64,000 bases of DNA, taken from NCBI GenBank assembly GCA_022559845.1, contig CM040126.1:119946886-120010885 (forward strand). The letters run 5' to 3'. A program made the position numbers and the translations under genes. This stretch comes from Amorphophallus konjac (taxonomy: Eukaryota; Streptophyta; Magnoliopsida; Alismatales; Araceae). The notes under the pieces were generated by a model that made no database searches, was not told the DNA's origin, and was given only the letters and a program-made list of their open reading frames with translations. This document shows positions 32,299-42,472 of this stretch, one piece after another; the first letter of the stretch is position 1; each line of letters opens with the position of its first letter.

Positions 32299-35009
32299 TG
32301 TGAGACCCGTCCTTTATCGGATCTTTACCAGTATTAGATTAGAATTAATTCTATGAATTTTGGCTATTTTTATGAGATTTATGGGTTTTTTCTAGCATTT
32401 AATCTATTTAGATTAAAGCCTTTAAGTAAATTAGTGGGCATATACACAATTTCACTTCATATGGGGTTTAGAATGCAATTAAGGGTTAAAAATCAAAAAA
32501 AATAATATTTTGGCTTTTTTTTAACCCACGGTCGACCCTCTCTCTCACCCACTTTCCCAATTCTTCTCCCCCTCCCCCTTTTTCTCTTTTTCACCCGATC
32601 GCAGGCGAAAGCGCGCAGGAGCGGCGAACGGCCGCGAGCGCGAGGGCCCCCCCCCCTCTCCCCCGTTCCTCCTCTCCACGGCGGCGGCATCTTTGGCCAC
32701 GGCGGCGGTGACCCCAAGGCCGACGGTGGCGGCGCGGCACCCGAAGGCGCACGGCGGAACCCGCGCACGGCCACGACCGGCGACCCCTCTCGCCCCTTTT
32801 CCTCCTCTTCACGGGCGCGGTGCTCGGACGGCCACGGCGGAGGTCCGGCGGCCTCGCCAGCGAGCTGTGGAGGTGGAGACCGCGGCGGCATCCTCGTCAG
32901 CTCCGATCCCGACGTGGAGGTGCAACCCCACGGCGACATCGGGCGCTCCTCTCTCCCTCTCTCTCATGGCGCTCTCACGGCTAATCGGCCTTCCTCTCGT
33001 GCTAGGACTGGCGGAGACTTCCTCCGCGACCAGAGGAACGCGGAGGCATCCACCTGGGACGAACCGTGGAGTGGAGAGACGGCCGGGAAAGGTGGACCGC
33101 GGTGCGTCCCTCGGCTTCCTCGCGATCAAAATAGGAGCTTTCGGCACGATTAAGGTAGGGGGATCATAAGCCCTAGGCCATTAAATTGTTCCAAAAGCAT
33201 GCACATCGTCGCTGAGTTCATAGATTAATAACATCATGCCCATTGTTGTTATGTTTTAACAGCATGCCTATCATCTTTATGTTTTCAAAGCATGCCCATC
33301 GTCTTTATGTTTTAATAGCATGCCCATCATCGCTGAGTTCATAGATTATAAATTGTTATATTGAGATGATGGATTGGCAGGGAACAAGTTAAAAAGGGAA
33401 TGGCAGGGAACAGGTTAAAAATAATAACTCCTGTCGAATTAAGTCGATCGGGAGGGGATCCGATGATTCCGGTGGATCCGATTCTCCGGGAAGAATTATG
33501 TTTAATTTATTTTTAGACTTATAACGGTCCGCCATAAACCATTTGTTGACCCAAGCGGCTGACGATTAGACCGCGTAAATATATTGAATTTGAATGGTGG
33601 TAGAAATTTCACGGCTAGTCCGTTCTACAACACGCGGCGGTTCGTTGTTCGACCGCTTGTTCTACTACTATGCGTGTTCGTTAAATCATACATTTAATAT
33701 AACATCTCCGTCATGTTTAAGTTTCTGACCCTTAACATAGTCAATTATTCATGCATTTAATTATGAAATAATTGTCATTTTCACATGTTCAATAGTTTGT
33801 GCATTTAGCTATGGAATAATTCCCATTTTGGCATGTTCAAATTGTTTAAGCATTGAATTATTGAACAATGGCCATTTTAGTATACTCGGTTAATCATGCA
33901 TTTAATCTTGCTTAATTGCCATGTTTAATCATTATCATAAGTTATGGCATGTTTTTAGATCCCAATAGAGCTTTATTCTCTTTTCTAGTGATGGAACCAC
34001 CAGTCGTAGCCCGACGACTTGCAGTGTTGATCCCACCTGGGAGAGGTGGCAGGGTATCCCATTTTACAGTTTTTAAGCTAGTTCCATGGGCCCCAGTCCA
34101 ACCGTAGCGTCCTACGGAGGGGAATACTAGCTAGAGGTCTGGCTCTAGGCACGAGCCGGTGTATGCACACGTGATCAGAGACTTGGACTGACACTGACGA
34201 GTGTTGCTCTGACTAGTTACTTGTTCTGGTACTGTTACGCGTCTCGCATGCTATGATCAGGCTTGCGTAGATGCTTGAGACGCAGTGTAAGCCGTCAGTG
34301 GACGCATCTGATTTCTTCTTCTGGTGGATCTCCTCTCCTTCTTACTCTTGTCACTTGGAAATGATTGAGTTATTGTCTATTGGTAGATTTCGAGTACTTG
34401 CGTTTAAATTCGAATTGGCATGCTAGTTAGCTGCTCATAAACTGTTTAGTTAGTTTTGTAGCCTTATAGATTGTCATTTATTTATGCGAATGCATCCTTT
34501 ACTGCCTTCCTTTAGTTAGTTGCGAGTTAGGGATTTCTGTGAACCCTACTGAGTACTGTTGTGAGACTCACCTCTTCCTTTTACAGGTGAGGCGGAGCAT
34601 CCGGCTGCAGGATTCTCTCGTGTTTTTGGCGAAAAACCTTAGAGCTAGCTGTGGTCTGTCAGTGGTCGATCAGTGGTCAATCTGTCCTTTTTCCTTTTTT
34701 TTGGCCGGGCTACGTCCTGTGTAGTTATTTATTTTTGAAACATTGTACAGTGCAGGACTTGTGATATATGGATCTCGACTACTTGTATAAATTTACCACT
34801 CTGATTCATTTAATTGCTTCCATTCTAAGTTCAAATGAATGCTTTAATTAATATTGCGTGTGTAATTTTTATTCGTTATGCATCCCCTCAACAGACACTC
34901 ACTAACCCTTACGGGGCCTCATCAGCCTCTTGGGTGGCTTCCCCGAGCTCTTGGTATCGGTAAATCGATGATATTGGCTTATCGGTGTCGGATCTCCTAG
35001 GTCGTCACA
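32299..35009 (+). mobile_element. Solo LTR W
   Basis: Runs from TGTGAGACCC to GGTCGTCACA (2,711 bp) with perfect TSD GTACA and no interior. A very G+C-rich leader (about 32600-33153) ends in a donor-like TTAAG|GTAGGG. An acceptor TTTTACAG|GTGAGG lies near 34588, after CCCTACTGAG and GAGACTCACC. The putative intron holds four degenerate repeats of GCATGCCCATCGTCTTTATG (33198-33335), a GCGG-T-TCG/CGACCGC hairpin (33637-33656) and the block CGTAGCGTCCTACG shared with LARD. Open frames in the G+C-rich leader overlap on both strands and match no known domain. Confidence 0.9.
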
Positions 35010-35014
35010 GTACA
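35010..35014. repeat. Target-site duplication GTACA (right copy)
   Basis: Matches 32294-32298. Confidence 0.93.
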
Positions 35015-36326
35015 TACTTATAGGGATGATGATCATGTTAACACATGGTCAAAACACATTAAAACAATCAATCATAGACTTGCCAAAACCATAATAGAAT
35101 GTGGTCAATTATACGGGCGCGTTTCATGAAAACTAGGTTGAACGCGGTCTGTAGCTCTAGCGCATTCAGAACAAGATAGGTAGAACGCAGTCAGGGTCAG
35201 GGCTGCAAACTATACATGAATGGTAAATCGCGTCTTGTTAACATGACGCATTTCATTGAATCGCGTCTAGTCAACTGGAGGTGTTTCATAATGTTCAAAC
35301 AAGTTTCTGAACGCTATTGATCGGGCTACCATCTTCAGGGAAAGAGAGCTTGAACGTAATTTATGGGTACGCCGCGTTCAGAACAGACAAAATAGAACCA
35401 AATAGAACCTCGTTTCATAGTTCCAAAGGTCGGTCGAATCACATCTTAGACTAGTAAGATGAGATTCTAAGAGGTTTTCAAGATTTTTAGGGTACAACCA
35501 GCTCGACGTCTATGTGAGAATCCATGGCTCATGGAGAGTTTTGGTGGCTTTAGTGAAGAAGTTCCAGTCCGATAGAAGGAAAATACGGCGGAGGGCTCTA
35601 ACTTCACCAAGAAATAGGTTATGCAATAAAATAAGAACCTAGAGTAATCGGTAGATACACGCCATTGAAGTGACATGATCTTCAAGATAAAATAATAATT
35701 AAATCATAGTATATCAAAACGATAGTCTTGAAGCAATTAAAACAATTTAAATCAGAGGCTATCAAAGAACAATTTAAATCATGAGCTAAGATCTAAATAT
35801 TTAGACATGATGGAATCAATTTTCAGAAGGGATGAATAATGAAGATATAACGAGATCATGAGGGGGTTCATAATATCAAAAGAAGAAAAAATCCAGACAT
35901 GGAGTAGGGTTAAGTTCACATCAAGATAGAATTGATAATTAAGAAATTTAATAATATTCCAAAATTATTTTCTTGTTTAAAAATTTTATTACAAAAATGA
36001 TATCAATCACGTCCTATACAGGGAACGCCTTTCAGATAAATGCATCTATCTAGAAAGATACATTCTAAAGGAATGCGATTGGACCAGATGTCGTGATCTC
36101 AACAGAAATTTTAAAACAAAAGAAATTCACGTCTAGACAATTGGACGTGAATCATAGAATGGTGTCCAGCCCAGGGGACGCGTTCAGTTGAATCGTGTCT
36201 AGTTGCTAGGATGTGTTTCAAAGCTGAGGTCAAGATTTAAAACTCAATTCATGATCGTAGTATATTGTGTAGACACGTTCAGAACGTGGTCCCTGTGATA
36301 GTCGCGATCACAAAAAGAAAGTCCAT
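35015..36326 (-). mobile_element. LTR N, second part with hairpin array
   Basis: Continues LTR N: GGTACAACCAGCTCG near 35492 matches Z near 19230. Inverted repeats of GAACGCG/CGCGTTC type recur across 35110-36235; the best is ATTCACGTC (36125-36133)/GACGTGAAT (36144-36152). Others are GCGTC/GACGC near 35235 and GTGTCC/GGACGC near 36162 (one G.U). Element V interrupts it at 36327. Confidence 0.75.
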
Positions 36327-37160
36327 TGACGTGGGACGGAGGGAGGCGTCTTCAACTTTCTTCAGCCAGAGCACAGAGAAAACATCGAAAGGGGGCCAGT
36401 TCTGGACGTGGTCTCCTTGGTGACCACCTTCAGAAGGCGGTCCTAATGGGGGCCCCGATCTTGTTTGAAGGCGGTGCCTCGACCAACCACGATCTCTTCA
36501 TCTTCTGCAACTGCCCGAGGTTGTCCCGAATGGAGATTTGCTTGACCTAGGGGCTTGGCGGCGACCGTGGAAGATGATCTAAGGCCTGTAGGGGCTGCTG
36601 GAAGCTAGGAAGAGGGTGAGGGAGGGGGATAAGATGAACTATTGGCGAGATATTTAGCTAATATGGCTATATGAGGGGGAAAATGGTGGTATTTTGGGGA
36701 AGACGATAGCGGCGGTGGTGGAGGTGGAAGGAAGAGATTGGGAGGCTAGAGGAGAAGTGAGGGGCTCGATTAAGGGTTCACACTCGTCCCGGTCTCAGGG
36801 ACAATGCAACCGGACCTCTCCACTCTGCCTCCAAGGTAGAGAATGGCGGTGGTGGAGGGATTTGAGGTTGAACATGGCGGTGGTGGCGGTGGCGAGGGGT
36901 GGAGACAATGGATAGTGGTAGAGGGGAAATGAGGGATTCGAATGGGGCTTCTCACCTGTCTCCATCATAGGGACGACGCACCCGAAGCTTCATGCTCCAT
37001 CTCCATGGACGATCGAGCCTTCTCAGCCTAAGTTAGGGTTTCTCACCCGGATCCCAAAGGGGAAGAACACACGTGGCTAAAATTTGATTTTCTCATTCAT
37101 TCATAGCTTTAATAGTTGGGGGGTACATATAGGGGAAGAGGAAATGTAAAACAACTCATC
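36327..37160 (-). mobile_element. Element V 3' LTR (inner border approximate)
   Basis: Homologous to 37521-38256 from TGACGTGGGACGG through GATCCCAAAGGGG, and probably extends to about 37160 because a TATA-like CCCTATATGT (minus strand, about 37129) should lie in the LTR. It contains GTGGTC/GACCAC (36408-36427). The left flank is TCCAT. Confidence 0.7.
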
Positions 37161-37520
37161 ACATTCAATATTCCCTGGAAAATAGCCCCATTTTGCAGCC
37201 CTCGAAGGCGTAACCGTCGGAGGTTTGAATGTCTCCCGTGGATAGCTCTGCCCTGATATTGTGGTCTCCTCAGACACCGCCTCCTTTAGATTGTGGTCCC
37301 AGTGGGGACCGCCTTCACTTTTTGGATCGCGGTCTCCACTGAGACCGCCTTCTATGATCACGGTACAAGCGGGGACCTTGTTCTTCTTGATGTTGGCTGC
37401 CGGTGCCGCTCGACGATCCCATCAATTCCCCTCCGCTTGGAGGAGGTTCGACATAGAACCATGAACCTCATGACCCCAATTTGATGGAACAAACTGGTTC
37501 CCTAGGCTCTGATACCATTT
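37161..37520 (-). mobile_element. Element V interior: primer site and hairpins, no genes
   Basis: About 360 bp. The plus strand has GCTCTGATACCA at 37506-37517, three bases before the right-hand LTR, i.e. a minus-strand tRNA-iMet primer site. Hairpins GCGGTCTC/GAGACCGC (37329-37348, eight perfect pairs, loop CACT) and GTGGTCCC/GGGACCGC (37293-37312, one G.U) follow. An 86-codon minus-strand frame (37101-37361) has no recognisable domain. V is a short non-autonomous LTR element, larger than typical TRIMs. Confidence 0.7.
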
Positions 37521-38256
37521 TGATGCGGGACGGAGGGAGGGGGCTTCAACTTTCTTTAGCCAGAGCACGGAGCAAACTTCGGAAGGGGGCCAGTTCTGGA
37601 CGTGGTCTCCTTGGTGACCACCTTCAGAAGGTGGTCCTAATGGGGGCTCTGATCTTGTTTGAAGGCGGTGCCTCGACCAACCGCGGTCTCTTCATCTTCT
37701 GCAACTACCCGAGGCTGTCCCGAACGGAGCTCTGCTTGACCTAGGGGCTTGGCGGCGACCGTGGAGGACGATCTAAGGCCTGTAGGGGCTGCTTGAAGCT
37801 AGGAAGAGGGTGAGGGAGGGGGAGAAGATGAACTATTGGCGAGATATTTAGCTAATAGGGCTATATGAGGGGGAAAATGGTGGTATTTTGGGGAAGACGA
37901 TAGCGGCGGTGGTGGAGGTGGAAGGAAGAGATTGGGAGGCTAGAGGAGAAGGGAGGGGCTCGATTAAGGGTTCACACTCATCCCGATCTCAGGGACAATG
38001 CAACCGGACCTCTCCACTTTGCCTCCAAGGTAGAGAACGGCGGTGGTGGAGAGATTTGAGGTTGAACATGGTGGCAGCGGCGACGGCAAGGGTCGGCGAT
38101 GGTGGATAGTGGTGGAGGGGAAAAGAGGACTTCAAATGGGGCTTCTCACCCGTCCCCATTGCAGGGACAACGCACCCGAAGTTTCACGCTGCATCTCCAT
38201 GGACAATCGAGCCTTCTCAGCCCGAGTTAGGGTTTCTTACTCAGATCCCAAAGGGG
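37521..38256 (-). mobile_element. Element V 5' LTR, cut by LTR C
   Basis: Starts TGATGCGGGACGG after the primer site, matches the 3' copy closely, and stops at GATCCCAAAGGGG where LTR C begins. The missing end is expected beyond the C-A-B insertion complex, outside the window. Confidence 0.78.
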
Positions 38257-38631
38257 TGTTAGGTCCCTTTGGTGCAAACAGATCTAGAGGGGGGTGAATA
38301 GATCCCTTAAAAATATGCCCAGTTAAAAAATATAGCTCATATGAACTACGGTTTCAACACAGTGGATTCAACAGACGTGATTAGAAACAATAGATAAGAA
38401 CTTGTTTCACACAGTGTCAAGGTGATAGTAGTTGTAAGGCTTTCTGGCAGACAGAAAGAACTACTGCACCATTGAATAGGAAACCGTCAAGCACTTAGTG
38501 TGTGTATGTGTGTGTTAGAGAACAACCAGAAGTGCATATGTTGGAGATAACACACGAACCTATGAATGGGGATAGAAGACATGGAGCAATCACACAATCA
38601 TTCACAGAGGCATAGGGTTTCAAGGTGGTTC

Positions 38632-39003
38632 GGTTGCAAACACGCAACCTACGTCTACCCCTCACCACACCCGATGAGGCTTCACTACACGAGGATAAAG
38701 TCCTCATGAGGACGGAGTCCTAAATACACCCGGGGATGAATTCCCACAGACACACACGCTGCAACATGCAGCACACCTGGGAACAAGCCCCACATGCGCT
38801 GTAGGATGTAGCAAGAACACACGGGGACAAACCTCACAAGGACGCAACCCTCACAAGGAGACAGTCCTCAGAACGCTGCAAGGATGCAGCACCACGGGGA
38901 TGAACCCCAAAAGAAAAATAGAACAAAAATAAAACACGCTGCATAGATGCAGCAAAGCACGGGGATAATTTCCCACAGACCCACACGGCTGCACGGCAGT
39001 CAG
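38632..39003 (-). repeat. Hairpin array in the transcribed leader of LTR C
   Basis: About fourteen tiny inverted repeats in 370 bp: GGTTGC/GCAACC (about 38633-38650), CCTCA/TGAGG (38660-38679), GAGGA/TCCTC (38691-38705), AGGAC/GTCCT (38709-38721), GGG/CCC types, and GCTGCA/TGCAGC three times (38758-38772, 38875-38890, 38938-38953), alternating with GGGG/CCCC (38896-38908). Loops are 2-6 nt. Confidence 0.88.
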
Positions 39004-39385
39004 ACCCACTCCGGTCCCCAAAATAGGTGACCGGACAACGATGTAAGCACAGCACTACACACGAAGATTCAAGGATGGAAATAGAATAAATGAAACGAAC
39101 TAAAAGCAAAAGCAATGTAGCTTCCCAGGAAGCACTTTGAGTGATCTTCCGATGCTCTGCTTCAGTGTCTTCCTCACTCTCACTCTCTTCACTCATCCAG
39201 ACTCTTTCTTTCAGACTTGCTCCTACTGCTGTTGTCTTTATTACTTCAGCTCTCTTCTTTCTTCTCTGGTTTCTACTCTCCAAGCTCACTCTCTTTCCTT
39301 TTCTCTCTTATTGCTGGGACGAGCTCACCGATGTTCTTCTGAGTATGCTTGCTCGTCCCACTCTTCCCAAATGGCAGAGGCAACA

Positions 39386-39394
39386 TATTTATAG
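39386..39394 (-). promoter_or_regulatory. TATA box of LTR C
   Basis: Plus-strand TATTTATAG; the minus strand reads CTATAAATA. Confidence 0.65.
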
Positions 39395-40499
39395 AGTGAA
39401 GTTGAGATATGGACATTGATCTTGAAGGATGTAATCTGGGCCATTCAGATCCTTGGAGTAATACAGATCTCTAAGTGCAAGGTTCTGAGTTGTTGAATCT
39501 TGAGTCTTGAACTTAGGGAATATAGCTTCTTTTCTCAGGCGTAGGTTGAAAGAGAAGTACTTCTCCCAACGTTTTTCTGATTGGTCCAGGACACCTATGG
39601 ACAGTAGCCTTTTTCCAAATCTATTCTCTGATTGGTTCATTATAAAAAATTCCTTTACCTAGGATCACCAAGGTTTTTTTTAGCTGTCGGATACATGTCC
39701 TTGCCTGGATGCTTGTGCCATTGACCTGAAGCTTCCACACCGTTTTCCCATTGGTCCATGTTTGTGGGTGGCAAGTTAGCCTTTTTTCCAGATTTGGTTA
39801 CTGACAGGTCCTTTTCATAAAAGTGAACTTACTGGCTTATGATGAAAAGGACGGATCTCTGTCCTAGGACCTTTTCAAAGATGTAATCTGATTAGTCCAT
39901 TGTAAAAATGAAGGTTCTTTTCTTCTCAGACCTTTTCAGACCTTGAGTGTCTGGAGACCTGGGCCATTGATGCATGGGAGATGTGTTGAATCGAATGAAT
40001 ACAGATCTAGAGGGGGTGAATAGATCTACCCCAAATTAAAATTGATTCACAACAATTAAAAGAAATGCGGAATTAGGAATTAACTACTGCAAATCACACA
40101 ACTAAACCAATATGAATCATCATCTATGGAATCAACAGTTCACTGAATTTGATAACTCAGTATGGTACCAGGCGGAGGGTTGATTAGATAATCTCCTCAC
40201 GCAAGGATCAGTTTTCCAGATAGATGTAATCTATCCTTCTGACTTATCCTTTTTATATACAATTGAGTTATCTATTAGAAATCAGAATTATGATGAAGAA
40301 ATTCACCTCAATTCAGAATAGATTCAAACTTCAGCGAACAGGCACGGTTAATGGCAATCAATTGAATATAGAAGACTTCAGATGAATACGCAGACAGATC
40401 AGAGAAATTAGCACTGTGCTTTCCTAGGCATTCATCTAGTTAAGTGGCAAAAAGCAAATAAGCAAACACACAACGGACAAAGCATTTTTAGGTGGTTCA

Positions 40500-40545
40500 A
40501 TCTCGAGCTCGAGATCTACATCCACCCCTTACTCAACTGAGTAAG
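40500..40545 (-). other. Paired leader hairpins in copia A LTR
   Basis: ATCTCGAG/CTCGAGAT (40500-40515) then CTTACTCA/TGAGTAAG (40528-40545), separated by a TACATCCACCCC-type linker. The same two-hairpin layout with other arm sequences occurs in LTRs B and C. Confidence 0.85.
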
Positions 40546-41093
40546 GCTTATTGCTGACTCATAGCTTGAATCTGCTGATCCACAGCTTCGGGACTAGATC
40601 CCTACAATCAGCTGAGCTTCACAGTTTGCTAGACCACTGATTCACAGCTTCAACCGCTGAGCTTCATAGCTTGCTGTCTGAGGATTCAACCTGGCCTACT
40701 GAGCTTCACAGCTTGCTCTGCTGATACACACCTTACAAGAGATTTGAGAAGAAAAGATGAAAGAAACAACGAAAGATGATAACACAATGTAGCTCCACAG
40801 GAGCACTCTGACCCTGGATTTGATCCAGAAGTCAAGAAATGAATATCTCCTTTAATCTCACTCCTCTTACGGTACTCTATTTTCTTCTCAACAACACTCT
40901 TCCTTGAATTCTTCCCAGACTCTTCTTCCTCGACTGCTCTCCTTGCCTCAGCTTCTCCAGCTCTCGGACACTACTTCTGATCTTCTCTATCCTCGCTATT
41001 TTCGCTCTGAATTTTCTGGCTACACTGGCTCCCTTCTTCTTCGTCTTCTTTTTCTTCTATGTATCTTCTTCTCTCAGTTGAGCGATCAGGCCT

Positions 41094-41104
41094 CTATTTA
41101 TAGG
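41094..41104 (-). promoter_or_regulatory. TATA box, copia A 3' LTR
   Basis: Plus-strand CTATTTATAGG, repeated at 62798-62808 in the 5' LTR. Confidence 0.7.
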
Positions 41105-41539
41105 CTCGTGAGAGATTGGGCGCGTGGAAAACACATTCCCACCCAAGGAATTTTGAAAGAATGCGTTGTTGGATGTCCACGTGTCTCACGTTGAAGGTTC
41201 GCTTTCCACGTGGCTGAATTTCCAGTTGAGACTTGCCTTGGATCAGGTGCCTGTGGATAAAGACCTCGAGCCACGTGACCATACTGAGTGTAAGGCATGT
41301 TGCCTTTCTATGTTCGATCCTGGGTCTTTTAGTGACTTAAGTCCCTATTAATTTGAACATAAGACATAAAGCATTTCGTCACACACTTTGTAAGCATGAG
41401 TGGATAACTAATATGCATCGACCTATTGAGATAAGAGTCACGGTACATTCATAAATTTCAAACAAGTGTGAAAGATGCCCAGACTTGATTATGTATTATA
41501 CACATATGATGCACTGACATGATATGAGACATTGACACA

Positions 41540-42270
41540 TACTAGCATCGACCTTCTACTGGTATGCTCAGACCTTAAAGGTGCATGTGCTCCGACTTGA
41601 GTGCATATGCTTAGACTTTATAGTGCAAGCTAGCACATATGCTCAGACCTAAAATTCCACATATGCTTAGACCTTAGTGTACGCTCATGCACAGACCTAT
41701 ATGTGCACATACTTTAACATGTGCGTAGACCTTGAATTTCAAATGTGCACAGACTTGAACATGTGCACAGACCTTGAATTCCAAATGTGCACATACCCAA
41801 AACATGCATAGACCTATATGTGCACAGACTTGAACATGTCCACAGACCTTGACTTTCAAATGTGCACAGACCTTACATGCTAACGCCAACACACATGCAC
41901 CGACCTGACCTTGCTGAAATGTAAATGTGCGCAGACCTTATGTGCTAACGCTAACGCACATGCATCGACCTGACCTTGCTGAAATGCAAATGTGCACAGA
42001 CCTTATGTGCTAACGCTAACACAGATGCATCGACCTGACATGCTATCGCTAACACATGTGCACCGACCTTTGTGGTGTTGAAAGCAAACGTGCATCGACC
42101 TTATTTGATGCTAGCGAAAGGTGCACCGACCTTTAGTACATGACTTATGAACAAGCACCGACCTGCATATGCAGCATGTATGAACATGCAACGACCTGCA
42201 TATGCAATACTATGAGCATGCACCGACCTTCGTATGCAGCATGTCTAACATGCACCGACCTTAGTGAGAA
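41540..42270 (-). repeat. Degenerate TGCA(C/T)(A/C)GACCTT array, copia A 3' LTR
   Basis: About 26 copies of the motif in roughly 730 bp (for example TGCACAGACCTT, TGCACCGACCTT, TGCATCGACCTG), spaced 20-40 bp apart. In the sense direction it reads AAGGTCGGTGCA or AAGGTCTGTGCA. It lies upstream of the TATA box, in U3. Larger nested inverted repeats such as CATATGCA/TGCATATG occur near 42165-42210. Confidence 0.9.
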
Positions 42271-42472
42271 ACACATACACACTTGCATGATAAGCTATAA
42301 GATACTAAAAGTGTTGCCATAATGAAAAGTAGATTCAGAATATTACAATTTGCTAATATCCAAAAGTTGAAGACAAAATATATTGTTGCCAATCATCAAA
42401 ACTGAATAGGAAATTAAATTCAGAGAATTGAGTTAAAGGAGACACAACATGAGACACACATTATCCCACACA

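Larger units (their letters stand above)
38257..39983 (-). mobile_element. LTR C of a SIRE-like copia element, interrupted by A
   Basis: Starts TGTTAGGTCCC on the plus strand and continues ACAGATCTAGAGGGGGG, the sense 3' end of a copia LTR in minus orientation. There is no primer site to its left, so it is a 3' or solo LTR inserted in V (left flank AGGGG). TATA (CTATAAATA, minus strand) at about 39386 precedes a leader with a dense hairpin array. Copia element A interrupts it at 39984. Confidence 0.82.
39984..42472 (-). mobile_element. Copia A 3' LTR
   Basis: From TGTTGAATCG to CCCACACA, 2.49 kb, matched by 61695-63507. TATA (CCTATAAATAG, minus strand) at about 41094. The leader side carries the hairpin pair at 40500-40545; the upstream side carries the GGTC-GTGCA motif array. 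Confidence 0.9.

Noticed and set aside
32493..33169. G+C-rich ORFs on both strands (up to 158 codons) that could be a host first exon
   Set aside because: They lie within solo LTR W, between its TG start and donor-like site, overlap in several frames, are Pro/Arg/Ala-rich as expected from G+C content, and show no domain.
36326..38297. Repeated ORFs (74, 73, 87 and 84 codons) as a small duplicated gene pair
   Set aside because: They come from the two LTR copies of element V, are antisense to it, and show no domain.
39137..39419. 85- and 92-codon hydrophobic plus-strand ORFs as membrane peptides
   Set aside because: They read a CT-rich leader of LTR C on its antisense strand; Ser/Leu/Phe richness follows from pyrimidine tracts.
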